This document shows positions 7,440-14,021 of a stretch of 14,021 nt of DNA, piece after piece. Source of the DNA: Thiobacillus sp. (lineage in GTDB: Bacteria > Pseudomonadota > Gammaproteobacteria > Burkholderiales > Thiobacillaceae); contig JAIWOL010000173.1 in the NCBI GenBank assembly GCA_020216925.1, positions 1-14,021 on the forward strand. Direction: 5' to 3'. Made by a program: the position numbers and the translations under genes. A model generated the notes under the pieces. It saw nothing but the letters and a program-made list of their open reading frames with translations, ran no database searches and was not told the DNA's origin. Each line of letters begins with the position of its first letter. The stretch's first letter is position 1.

Positions 7440-8531
7440 TTACCCGCTTGTTCTGTCCCCGGCCAGGTCGGCAGCGAGACCCGCGTGGGTGATCTCGCCT
7501 GCGTGCACGAGCAGGCCTGCCGCCAGCCCGGCGTCGGCGTCGAGTGCGGCCAGACCCTGCGCGGCCAGCGCCTGCACATAGGGCAGGGTGGCGTGGGCGA
7601 GGGCTTCGGTGGCGCTGCGGGCAACGGCGCCGGGCATGTTGGTCACGCAGTAATGCACGACGCCTTCGGCCACAAAGAAGGGGTCGCTGTGCGTGGTCGG
7701 GCGCGAGGTTGCGGCGATGCCGCCCTGGTCGATGGCGACGTCGACCAGCACCGACCCGTGCGGCATGCGCCGCAATAGATCGAGCGGGATCAGACGCGGG
7801 GTGTGTCGGCCGGGCACCTGCGCCGCGCCGACGACGATGTCGGCATCGGTTAGCGCGTCCGCCAGCGCATCGGGGGACGCAAACCGTGTCGCCACCCGAG
7901 CGCCGAACAGGGCCTCAGCGCGCGCCAGCGCGTCGGCGCTGCGGTCGAACAGCGTCACCCGCGCGCCCATTCCGCTGGCTACGCGCGCCGCGCCGAGCCC
8001 GACCATGCCCGCGCCGATGACGACGACATGCGCCGGCGCCACACCGGGCAGACCACCGATGAGCTTGCCGTTGCCGCCGTGGGTCTTGTGCAGGCCCAAT
8101 GCGCCTATCTGCGGCGCAAGACGGCCGGCGATATCGGACATGGGGGCGAGCAGCGGCAGACGGCCGCTGGCGTCGCGCACGGTTTCGTAGGCCAGCGCGG
8201 TGACGCCGCGTGCTGCCAGTTCCCGCGCAAGCGTCGGCGCGGCGGCCAGATGCAGGTAGCAGAACAGCTGCTGCCCGGCGTGCAGGCGGATGACTTCGTC
8301 GGGTTGCGGCTCTTTCACCTTCAGCACCAGCGGCGCAGCCCAGACAGCGGCAACATCGGCGATGTCCGCGCCTGCCGCACGGTAGGCGTCATCGCTGTAC
8401 CCCACGGCCGCGCCGGCGCCGCTTTCCACCGAGACCGCATGGCCGGCCTCGACCAGGCTGCGCGCCCCGGCGGGCGTCAACGCCACGCGATATTCGTGAT
8501 TCTTGGTTTCCCTCGGAATGCCGATGTGCAT
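7440..8531 (-). CDS. ald: Alanine dehydrogenase
   Basis: Cytoplasmic NAD-dependent enzyme interconverting L-alanine and pyruvate plus ammonia. The start MHIGIPRETKNHEYRVALTP is a family hallmark. Substrate and catalytic residues match known enzymes with an offset of two: Arg15, Lys73 (KVKEPQ), His94 (YLHLA) and Asp268 (DVAIDQGG). The NAD-binding turn is VVVIGAGMVGLGAA (about 169-182), and the C-terminal signature HYCVTNMPGAVARSATEAL is at 293-311. The ATG at 8531 gives 363 residues and has AGGAG seven bases upstream; a GTG two codons earlier would overlap that site and is less likely. It stands alone between the TIGR03790 gene and ccoN, both on the same strand, with no obvious functional link to either. 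Confidence 0.95.
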   Translation of the reverse strand: MHIGIPRETKNHEYRVALTPAGARSLVEAGHAVSVESGAGAAVGYSDDAYRAAGADIADVAAVWAAPLVLKVKEPQPDEVIRLHAGQQLFCYLHLAAAPTLARELAARGVTALAYETVRDASGRLPLLAPMSDIAGRLAPQIGALGLHKTHGGNGKLIGGLPGVAPAHVVVIGAGMVGLGAARVASGMGARVTLFDRSADALARAEALFGARVATRFASPDALADALTDADIVVGAAQVPGRHTPRLIPLDLLRRMPHGSVLVDVAIDQGGIAATSRPTTHSDPFFVAEGVVHYCVTNMPGAVARSATEALAHATLPYVQALAAQGLAALDADAGLAAGLLVHAGEITHAGLAADLAGDRTSG

Positions 8532-8558
8532 GTTCACGCTCCTGTGATGGTTTTGGAC

Positions 8559-8596
8559 GAACCGGCAATCGCCTTCGCCGGCGTTTCCGCCGGTTC
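8559..8596. other. Hairpin between the TIGR03790 gene and ald
   Basis: A perfect 8-bp inverted repeat, GAACCGGC (8559-8566) with GCCGGTTC (8589-8596), with a GC-rich loop that can form its own short stem. It lies just behind the TIGR03790 stop codon and ahead of ald on the minus strand. There is no T-run after it on the minus strand, so it could be a weak or factor-dependent stop, or an mRNA-end structure, but not a standard intrinsic terminator. Confidence 0.4.
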
Positions 8597-8622
8597 ATGC
8601 AAGTTGTGTCTGTGCGGCAGGG

Positions 8623-9867
8623 CTATCTTGCCGGCGCAGGTTCGATGCGTTCGAAACGGTAATACGCCGGCGGCGCGCGTTCGAGACGGAGCTCGCGCGC
8701 GCCCGTCGATACCTGCATCCGGCCGACCAGTCTGTATGGCCCCATCATCGACGGCGCGGCACGAATCGCGTACAGCCCCGGCGCGAACATGCGCGAGGCT
8801 TCCAGCACCAGCCCGGACGCCTCGTCGCGCTGTCGCACGCCAGCGAAAGGCCGCGCCAGCGGCTCGCCGACGAACAGGCCCTGGCCCGGCATGGCCACGC
8901 TTTTCCAGTAGGCCTCGATGAGTGTTTCACCCTGCAGGTAGTGCGACATGACGCGCCCCGGCGAGGGAAACTTGGCGAGGAAATTGCACGGCTCCACCAC
9001 CGCTCCGTAGCTGCCGGTTGCGCCGGCTTCCAGCCATTTCAGGACCGACATCTGACTGCCGCCGAACAGCACGCCGCCTGCCGAGGTGAGGTGGTCGGCC
9101 ACCGCGCCGGGCAGAAAACGGTTGCTCTCCAGCGCCGCCACGTGGGTGGAACCGGTGAAATAGAACAGCACGTCCGGGCGGTTTTCCAGGGCATCGGCTT
9201 CGACGATTTCGACCGGCAGGACGGAGGCGAGCACCTTCTTCACCACGGGGAAATCCACCGCCCGCACATTGCGCGCCTTGTCCGAGGTGCTCAAAAGATA
9301 CGCTGTGCCGGCCGGTGCGCTGCCGTCGGCGGCCACGCCCCGATCGACCAGCTTTTTGGCATCGGCCAGGCTGGCGGCGGCCAGGCTCATGGTCGGACGC
9401 AGGGCATGGCTGTGCCATGGCCGGCTCGCGTCGCTGTTGTAATACGGGCTGGCGCGTGTCGGCTTGCAGCCTTCGGCGCACCAGGCCGGGTCGAAGCCGA
9501 AGGCAAAGGCGCTGGTGATCGACATGCAGTCGACGCGGTAAGGCTGCGCCCAGGTGAGCGCATACGCCTGCACGTCCCTGGGTGTCTTGCGCTCGACCTG
9601 GCGCTTGAGATGGATGAATTCCTCGCGGCCAAGCGTGGCGCGCCCGGGCCTGAAGCGTACGCGGATCAGGTTGGCGTCGGGGATGCCGCGCTTGCTCTGG
9701 TAGTAGGCCGCGAGCGCCACGCTGTCCGGGTCGTCCTCGTTGACGATGACGCCGAGCTGTTGTGCTGTGAGCGCGGGTTGATCGAAGAAGACAAGCGTGG
9801 GCCGCTCCGGCGCGGCGACGGCGGCACTGGCCAGTAGCGCCAGGATGAACGCGAACTCGGCGCGCAT
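8623..9867 (-). CDS. Secreted TIGR03790-family protein of unknown function
   Basis: Uncharacterised exported protein. From the ATG at 9867 it has a clean signal peptide ([20 protein letters not shown], likely cut after AVA). The TIGR03790 hallmark follows: a LGVIVNEDDPDSVALAAYYQ block and then KRGIPDANLIRVRF. Later conserved-looking blocks are YALTWAQPYRVDCMSITSAF, LLSTSDKARNVRAVDFP, a SAGGVLFGGSQMS stretch, and ALGESL-like GQGLFVGEPLARPF. The family is known mainly from bacteria that carry exosortase, but this protein shows no PEP-CTERM tail. The start overlaps the pyrD stop as TGATG, so it is probably coupled to pyrD; an upstream in-frame ATG at 9888 would bury the signal peptide. At 414 residues it is longer than the core domain, with an extra beta-rich C-terminal part. 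Confidence 0.85.
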   Translation of the reverse strand: MRAEFAFILALLASAAVAAPERPTLVFFDQPALTAQQLGVIVNEDDPDSVALAAYYQSKRGIPDANLIRVRFRPGRATLGREEFIHLKRQVERKTPRDVQAYALTWAQPYRVDCMSITSAFAFGFDPAWCAEGCKPTRASPYYNSDASRPWHSHALRPTMSLAAASLADAKKLVDRGVAADGSAPAGTAYLLSTSDKARNVRAVDFPVVKKVLASVLPVEIVEADALENRPDVLFYFTGSTHVAALESNRFLPGAVADHLTSAGGVLFGGSQMSVLKWLEAGATGSYGAVVEPCNFLAKFPSPGRVMSHYLQGETLIEAYWKSVAMPGQGLFVGEPLARPFAGVRQRDEASGLVLEASRMFAPGLYAIRAAPSMMGPYRLVGRMQVSTGARELRLERAPPAYYRFERIEPAPAR

Positions 9868-10877
9868 CAGGCGACTGCCGCCACGCATTCGTGCACCAGC
9901 GCCGGGCCCCGGTAGATCAGCCCGGAATAGAGCTGTACCAGCGACGCACCGGCTGCGATTTTTTCCTGCGCGTCGGCACCAGACAGGATGCCGCCGACGC
10001 CGATGATCGGCATCTCGTTGCCGAGATGGTGCGCCAGCGCGCGGATCGCGCGGGTGGAGGCGGCACGCACCGGCGCCCCCGACAGACCACCGGTTTCGTC
10101 GGCGTGCGGCAGTCCCGCCACCGCCTCGCGCGCCAGCGTGGTGTTGGTGGCGATCACCGCGTCCATGCGATGCATCATCAAAAGCGCGGCAATCGCGGCG
10201 ATCTGCGTATCGTCGAGATCGGGCGCGATTTTCAGCGCGATCGGCACGTATTTGCCGTGGCGCTGGGCGAGTTCGCCCTGTCTGAGCTTGATGGCGGAAA
10301 GTAGCGCGTCGAGCGCCTCGTCCTTTTGCAGCTCACGCAGGTTCTGCGTGTTGGGCGAGGAAATGTTCACCGTCACGTAACTGGCATGGGCGTACACCTT
10401 GTCCAGACAGGCAAGGTAATCGTCCGCTGCCTGCTCGTTGGGCGTGTCCTTGTTCTTGCCGATGTTGATGCCGAGCACGCCGGTGAAACCACTCGCCGCG
10501 ACGTTCCGCACCAGGGTGTCGACGCCGAGATTGTTGAAGCCCATGCGGTTGATGATCGCCTGCGCGCGGGGCAGGCGGAACAGGCGCGGCTGCGGGTTGC
10601 CGGCCTGCGGACGCGGCGTGACCGTGCCGATTTCGACAAAGCCGAAACCCAGCGCCGCGAGCGCCCGGATGTGCGCCCCGTCCTTGTCGAGCCCGGCGGC
10701 AAGCCCCACCGCGTTGGGAAAATCCAGACCCATCACGCGCACCGGCCTGCCCGCGCTGCGCGGCGGCAATCCGAGCAGGCCAATCCGGTAGGCCAGGTCG
10801 AGGCCGGCGAGAGTCAGGCGGTGGGCGTCCTCGGGTTCGAGCGAAAACAGGGCAGGGCGGAGCAGCGGATAGAACAT
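9867..10877 (-). CDS. pyrD: Dihydroorotate dehydrogenase (quinone), class 2
   Basis: Inner-membrane-associated FMN enzyme of pyrimidine synthesis that oxidises dihydroorotate to orotate and reduces quinone. The 336-residue length is normal. An N-terminal amphipathic region ([20 protein letters not shown]) marks the quinone-linked class 2. FMN and substrate motifs are [10 protein letters not shown] (58-67), NRMGFNNLG (110-118), NISSPNT (171-177, catalytic Ser174), IATNTT, and GVGGI near the C-terminus. It starts 3 bp behind the symporter stop with no clear ribosome-binding site, so it is likely read from the same message. Its stop overlaps the start of the TIGR03790 gene. Confidence 0.97.
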   Translation of the reverse strand: MFYPLLRPALFSLEPEDAHRLTLAGLDLAYRIGLLGLPPRSAGRPVRVMGLDFPNAVGLAAGLDKDGAHIRALAALGFGFVEIGTVTPRPQAGNPQPRLFRLPRAQAIINRMGFNNLGVDTLVRNVAASGFTGVLGINIGKNKDTPNEQAADDYLACLDKVYAHASYVTVNISSPNTQNLRELQKDEALDALLSAIKLRQGELAQRHGKYVPIALKIAPDLDDTQIAAIAALLMMHRMDAVIATNTTLAREAVAGLPHADETGGLSGAPVRAASTRAIRALAHHLGNEMPIIGVGGILSGADAQEKIAAGASLVQLYSGLIYRGPALVHECVAAVA

Positions 10878-10880
10878 GGG

Positions 10881-12191
10881 TCAGGCAGGGGTGGAGGCGG
10901 CGGGCGCAGGCTTGGGCGATCCGTCGCTCAGGCCGGCGTGGGGATCATCGAACGTCGCCTGGTCAAGGGCGCGTTCGCTTTTGGCGATGATGCAGCTCAC
11001 GGCGGCATCGCCGGTGACGTTGACCGTGGTGCGCATCATGTCGAGCAGACGGTCGACGCCGATGATGAGGGCGATACCCTCCACCGGCAGGCCAACCTGG
11101 CTCAGCACCATGGTAAGCGTGACCAGTCCCACGGCGGGAATCGCCGCCGTACCCACCGAGGCGAGCGTGGCGGTCAGCACCACCAGCAGGTAATCGGTAA
11201 GCGACAGATCGACCCCGTAAACATTGGCGATGAACACGGTGGCGACGCCTTGCATCATCGCCGTGCCGTCCATGTTGATGGTGGCCCCCAGCGGCACGCT
11301 GAACGAAGCCACGCTGTTGTGCACGCCGAGCTTCTTTTCCAGCGTGTGCAGAGTGACCGGTATGGTCGCCCCCGAGCTCGCCGTGGAAAACGCGAATGCC
11401 GCCGGGTCACGCATCTTTTTCAGGAAGGTAGCCGGATTCAGCCCGGCGAGGCTCTTCAGCAGAAACGGGTAGGTCACCAGCGCCTGTATCGCCAGTGCGG
11501 CCGTCAGGGTGAGGAAATACGCCGCCAGCGGCAGCAGCAGATCGAGACCCTGGCTGGCGAAGGTGCGTGCGATCAGCGCAAACACGCCGTAGGGCGCCAG
11601 CCGCATGATCCATTCGACCATGTGCATGATCACCGTGTTGAGATCGCCGAACAGGTTCAGCACATGCTGGCCGCGCTTGCCCGACATCGTCACCGCCACG
11701 CCGAACAGCAGCGCGAACACGATGATCTGTAGCATGTTGCCTTCGGCCATGGCGGCCACCGGGTTGGTCGGCACCAGATCGATCAGCACCTGGCTGAAGG
11801 CGGGCGCGTCTTTGCCGCTGAAGCGTGCCGGACTGTCGCCGGCGTCGAAATTCTGGCCGGGGCCCACGTTTACCGCCAGCCCCAGAGCGATGCTCACCGC
11901 AAGCGCCGTAGTGAGCAGGTACAGCGCCAGCGCCTTGGCGCCGATGCGCCCCAGCGCCCGCACATCGGACAAAGCCGTGACGCCGGCCACCAGCGACACG
12001 AACACCAGCGGCACCACCATCATCTTCAGGGCCGACACGAACAGCGTGCCGGCCACCTTCAGCAGGCCGTCCACCAGCATCGTCTGCACCCGGTCCGCCA
12101 CGCCCACGAGGTTGAGCGACACGCCCAGTACCATGCCCGCGAGCATCGCAATCACGATCCGGCGGGTGAGAGGGTGGGCAGGGGCAGCCAT
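10881..12191 (-). CDS. Sodium/proton:dicarboxylate or glutamate symporter (DAACS family)
   Basis: Inner-membrane secondary transporter for acidic amino acids or C4-dicarboxylates; 436 residues. The key transport elements are intact: the HP1 loop STASSGATIPVTL (269-281), the TM7 NMDGT motif (306-310), the HP2 tip SVGTAAIPAVG (345-355), and TM8 with Asp380, Asp384, Arg387, Thr388, Asn391 and Asp395, which align with GltPh at a constant offset of ten. The conserved arginine favours an acidic substrate. Whether it is GltP- or DctA-like cannot be settled by reading alone. It is the first gene of a unit with pyrD, divergent from dacC. The C-terminal tail is Ala/Pro-rich. The ribosome-binding site before the ATG is weak. 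Confidence 0.93.
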   Translation of the reverse strand: MAAPAHPLTRRIVIAMLAGMVLGVSLNLVGVADRVQTMLVDGLLKVAGTLFVSALKMMVVPLVFVSLVAGVTALSDVRALGRIGAKALALYLLTTALAVSIALGLAVNVGPGQNFDAGDSPARFSGKDAPAFSQVLIDLVPTNPVAAMAEGNMLQIIVFALLFGVAVTMSGKRGQHVLNLFGDLNTVIMHMVEWIMRLAPYGVFALIARTFASQGLDLLLPLAAYFLTLTAALAIQALVTYPFLLKSLAGLNPATFLKKMRDPAAFAFSTASSGATIPVTLHTLEKKLGVHNSVASFSVPLGATINMDGTAMMQGVATVFIANVYGVDLSLTDYLLVVLTATLASVGTAAIPAVGLVTLTMVLSQVGLPVEGIALIIGVDRLLDMMRTTVNVTGDAAVSCIIAKSERALDQATFDDPHAGLSDGSPKPAPAASTPA

Positions 12192-12344
12192 GGCGCAACT
12201 ATCGATACAAATTGAGTCGAGTGTAACAGGCAGCCGGCGGCGAACCTGCCGCCCGCCTGCCGCGGCGATGTTATCCTTTTGGCTGGCGCAGCGTTGCGCC
12301 AGTTTTTTCCGTTTGCTCCTGCTGACCTGTGTGAACCCCCATCG
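12192..12344. promoter_or_regulatory. Divergent intergenic region, symporter/dacC
   Basis: The 153-bp region must hold promoters for both directions. A TACACT box on the minus strand (complement of AGTGTA near 12220-12225) is a possible symporter -10, but no good -35 is paired with it. A GC-rich foldable stretch lies at 12236-12253 (GGCGGC/GCCGCC). On the plus side, the leader contains the hairpin described separately. No operator of a known regulator was recognised. Confidence 0.4.
12283..12308 (+). terminator. Terminator-like hairpin in the dacC leader (possible attenuator)
   Basis: CTGGCGCA (12283-12290) pairs perfectly with TGCGCCAG (12295-12302) across a GCGT loop, and six T residues follow directly on the plus strand. 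The stem can extend by two G-U pairs. This is a textbook intrinsic terminator, yet no gene on the plus strand ends upstream of it; the dacC ATG is only 36 bp downstream. It could shield dacC from antisense transcripts crossing the symporter gene, or act as an attenuator in the dacC leader. Confidence 0.65.
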
Positions 12345-13502
12345 ATGAACATTTTTCCCCTGACGCGCGTTTTTTTCTGCTTTTTACTCATCGCGTGTGC
12401 CCCCGCCGCGCGGGCGGCATTGCCGCCGCCTCCACAACTGGCCGCCAAATCCTGGGTGCTGATGGACGCCGCCAGCGGAGCCGTGCTGGTCAACCATCAA
12501 GGCAGCGTGCGCCTGCCGCCCGCCAGCCTCACCAAGCTCATGACCTCACACGTGGCGGCACTGGAACTCCAGCGCGGCCGGCTGAAGGAAAGCGACCTCG
12601 TCCACGTCAGCGAAAAAGCCTGGCGCATGGGCGGTTCCAAGATGTTCATCATGGTCGGCAACCAGGTGGCGGTGAAAGACCTGTTACAGGGCATTATCGT
12701 GCAGTCCGGCAACGACGCCAGCATTGCCCTGGCCGAGCACATCGCCGGCGGCGAAGACACCTTTGCCGCGATGATGAACGACGAAGCCAAACGCCTGGGC
12801 ATGGCCGACACCCGCTTCGTCAATGCCACCGGCTGGCCTGCCGAAGGCCACTACTCCAGTGCCCTGGACATGGCCAGGCTCGCCCGCGCCATCATCCTCG
12901 AAGATCCCGCGCACTACGCGCTATACAAGGAAAAAGAATTCGTCTGGAACAATATTCGCCAGCCCAACCGGAATCTGCTGCTGTGGCGCGACCCCAGCGT
13001 GGACGGCCTGAAGACCGGCCACACCGAAGAAGCCGGGTATTGCCTCGTGGCGTCGGCCAAACGTAACGGCCAGCGCCTCATTGCCGCGGTCTTCGGCGCC
13101 AGCAGCGAGCAAAGCCGCGCGCAGGAAACCGCCAAACTCCTGGGCTACGGCTTCAACTTCTTCGAAAGCAGAGTGTTCTACAAGCAGGGTGAAACCATCC
13201 AGACGGTCAACGTATGGAAAGGCGCGGCGTCCAGCGTGAAGGCCGGTGTAACCAGCGACTTTGCCGCGGCCCTGCCCAAGCGCGCCGCCGGCGGCTATCA
13301 GGCCCGCGTGGTGCTGCTGCCCGGCGAGCGCATCGCGCCGATTGCGAAAGGCGCGACACTGGGGCGCGTCGAACTCGTCACTGCCGATGGCAAGGTAGTG
13401 TCGCAGGCCCCGCTGGTGGCACTGGAAGCCGTCGAAGAAGGGGGCATCTTCCGCCGCATCTGGGACGGCATCCGCCTGTTTTTCAAGGGTATCTTTGGCT
13501 GA
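12345..13502 (+). CDS. dacC: D-alanyl-D-alanine carboxypeptidase (PBP5/6 family)
   Basis: Periplasmic low-molecular-weight penicillin-binding protein that trims the terminal D-Ala from peptidoglycan stem peptides. The 385-residue protein starts with a signal peptide (MNIFPLTRVFFCFLLIACAP, cut near ARAA). The active-site motifs are all present: SLTK (Ser61, Lys64), SGN (121-123) and KTG (223-225). The C-terminal PBP5 beta domain follows, and the last residues form the amphipathic membrane-anchoring helix (GIFRRIWDGIRLFFKGIF). The ATG at 12345 is chosen because the signal peptide begins there; the frame stays open upstream through the leader hairpin. The ribosome-binding site is weak. A strong terminator follows the stop. 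The symbol could equally be dacA. Confidence 0.95.
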   Translation: MNIFPLTRVFFCFLLIACAPAARAALPPPPQLAAKSWVLMDAASGAVLVNHQGSVRLPPASLTKLMTSHVAALELQRGRLKESDLVHVSEKAWRMGGSKMFIMVGNQVAVKDLLQGIIVQSGNDASIALAEHIAGGEDTFAAMMNDEAKRLGMADTRFVNATGWPAEGHYSSALDMARLARAIILEDPAHYALYKEKEFVWNNIRQPNRNLLLWRDPSVDGLKTGHTEEAGYCLVASAKRNGQRLIAAVFGASSEQSRAQETAKLLGYGFNFFESRVFYKQGETIQTVNVWKGAASSVKAGVTSDFAAALPKRAAGGYQARVVLLPGERIAPIAKGATLGRVELVTADGKVVSQAPLVALEAVEEGGIFRRIWDGIRLFFKGIFG

Positions 13503-13517
13503 CCGGCACGCGCAGAC

Positions 13518-13551
13518 AAAAAAGGCGACCCGCAAAAACGGTCGCCTTTTT
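13518..13551 (+). terminator. Intrinsic terminator of dacC
   Basis: A 12-bp perfect stem (AAAAAGGCGACC with GGTCGCCTTTTT) around the loop CGCAAAAAC begins 16 bp after the dacC stop and ends in a T-run. The A-rich left arm means it could also stop transcription coming from the right. Confidence 0.92.
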
Positions 13552-13555
13552 ATTG

Positions 13556-13654
13556 CGCGGGTTCAACTTTGAAGCGCAACGCTTCTTTTGGAGAAAACCT
13601 GACTGGAGGCTTTGTATCCAATGCGCCTTCTGGCCCCGCTGTTCAAACGCGCCA
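13556..13654 (-). pseudogene. IS30-family transposase 3'-end remnant, copy 1
   Basis: On the minus strand this piece reads ARLNSGARRRIGYKASSQVF and ends SVALQS followed by a stop (13563-13565), a decayed version of the IS30-family transposase C-terminus (usually LN.RPRK.LGY.TP..VF). Only about 30 codons remain, with no catalytic DDE residues. The last bases, GTTGCGCTTCAAAGTTGA followed by ACCCGC, would include the element's terminal inverted repeat. It lies directly behind the dacC terminator and is more diverged than copy 2. Confidence 0.7.
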
Positions 13655-13725
13655 CACAACTTCTGGGTTGCAGCGCAACTTCAGAGGCGCGATTCTTTCG
13701 GAATCTGTAGTGGACAACATAACCT

Positions 13726-13827
13726 CGCGGGTTCAACTTTGAAGTGCAACGCCTGATTTTTTGGAGAATACCTGACTGGGTGTTTTGTATCCAAGGCGCT
13801 TTCTGGGCCTGTTGTTCAAACGCTCCA
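13726..13827 (-). pseudogene. IS30-family transposase 3'-end remnant, copy 2
   Basis: The minus strand reads ERLNNRPRKRLGYKTPSQVF and ends SGVALQS plus a stop (13733-13735). This is a clear IS30-family transposase C-terminus; the RPRKRLGYKTP motif is typical. Homology begins abruptly near 13825, so the catalytic part is missing. It is about 80% identical by eye to copy 1 and in the same orientation about 170 bp away, so the two are direct repeats, either two insertions at nearly the same place or a duplication. Confidence 0.78.
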
Positions 13828-13896
13828 TGCAGAAGTCCGCAAGCTTCCGCAGGAACCCCCAACAACACGCGGGAACTGGCGCAAATTGACAAGAAA
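13828..13896. other. Intergenic filler before the right-hand terminator
   Basis: About 70 bases between the IS30 remnant and the palindromic terminator. No gene, RNA or repeat is recognised. Together with 13655-13725, which holds a weak echo of the IS30 end (13665-13685, reading EVALQP on the minus strand), it seems to be debris of past insertions. Confidence 0.4.
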
Positions 13897-13924
13897 AAGC
13901 CCCAACTGATATCAGTTGGGGCTT
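13897..13924 (-). terminator. Perfect 28-bp palindromic terminator reading leftward
   Basis: The two 14-base halves (13897-13910 and 13911-13924) are exact reverse complements, with an AGCCCCAACTGAT arm. On the minus strand the stem is followed by TTTTTCTT, so it is an intrinsic terminator for a gene transcribed leftward from beyond the right edge. The IS terminus begins only six bases to its right, so the element appears to have landed between that gene and its terminator. Confidence 0.85.
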
Positions 13925-13930
13925 CAGTAT

Positions 13931-14021
13931 TGTCAAGCGACACGCAGATTTAACCCCCTGACGACATCTGGAATTGACCCCCTGGGTTAATCAACTTTCC
14001 GACGTGATCGGGGTGGGGGCA
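13931..14021. mobile_element. Terminus of the same IS21-like element (right boundary)
   Basis: Begins TGTCAAGCGACACGC and is the perfect reverse complement of the left boundary (bases 1-90). CCCCCTG occurs at 13954-13960 and 13978-13984, 24 bp apart, like repeated transposase-binding sites near IS21 ends. As at the left, only the tip is inside the window; the transposase and helper ATPase genes would be further right. The flanks next to the two tips (base 91 on, and 13930 back) do not match each other, so they are not one target-site duplication. Confidence 0.7.

Noticed and set aside
7239..7778. Plus-strand open frame beginning in the ald/ccoN gap
   Set aside because: No ribosome-binding site or recognisable domain, and most of it lies opposite the conserved C-terminus of ald.
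10326..11732. 468-codon open frame on the plus strand opposite the symporter and pyrD
   Set aside because: Same shadow pattern: low-complexity His/Arg/Gly/Gln composition and no motifs, while the minus strand has clear functional motifs throughout.
13744..13953. Plus-strand 69-codon frame near the right end
   Set aside because: It crosses the IS30 remnant, the palindromic terminator and the IS tip, so it is not a gene.

Overview
The window is about 14 kb of GC-rich DNA (roughly 60-65% G+C by eye). Its gene content and order suggest a respiring betaproteobacterium, most likely from the Rhodocyclales/Azoarcus-Thauera neighbourhood. The grounds are a ccoNOQP-ccoG-fixH cluster, a quinone-linked class 2 PyrD, and a TIGR03790-family protein, a family known mainly from exosortase-carrying bacteria. 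The taxonomic call is an inference from gene families; there is no rRNA or marker gene here.

Ends: bases 1-90 and 13931-14021 are perfect inverted copies of one mobile-element terminus, probably IS21-like. Both point inward, so the piece is bounded by two insertion-sequence copies in opposite orientation, or by one collapsed repeat in an assembly. On the left the element cuts into a sensor histidine kinase, leaving only its C-terminal ATPase end (91-330). On the right it sits 6 bp from a perfect palindromic terminator (13897-13924) that reads leftward, out of a gene now outside the window.

Left part (+ strand): the kinase stub is followed at once by a zinc-independent MDR/quinone-oxidoreductase-like gene (335-1303). 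This converges, with only a 6-bp gap, on the end of the large leftward respiratory operon.

Middle (- strand, read from 7137 down to 1310): ccoN, ccoO, ccoQ and ccoP encode a cbb3-type high-affinity terminal oxidase. A 112-bp tandem duplication with a REP-like hairpin follows, then ccoG and fixH (assembly and copper handling), then two small membrane proteins: a 44-residue DUF3149-type protein and an unfamiliar 99-residue protein with a Cys-rich tail. Neither ccoI (copper ATPase) nor ccoS is present. A sigma70-like promoter lies in an AT-rich patch upstream of ccoN; no full FNR/ANR box was found.

Right-middle (- strand): ald (alanine dehydrogenase) follows a unit of a DAACS dicarboxylate/glutamate symporter, pyrD, and a secreted TIGR03790-family protein whose start overlaps the pyrD stop.

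Right part: dacC (D-Ala-D-Ala carboxypeptidase, +) is divergent from the symporter. It has a terminator-like hairpin in its leader and a strong terminator behind it. Between that terminator and the right-hand element lie two decayed, tandem copies of an IS30-family transposase 3' end.

No wholly new multi-gene system is evident. The least explained items are the Cys-rich 99-residue protein closing the cco operon, the tandem repeat inside the operon, the TIGR03790 gene coupled to pyrD, and the hairpin in the dacC leader.
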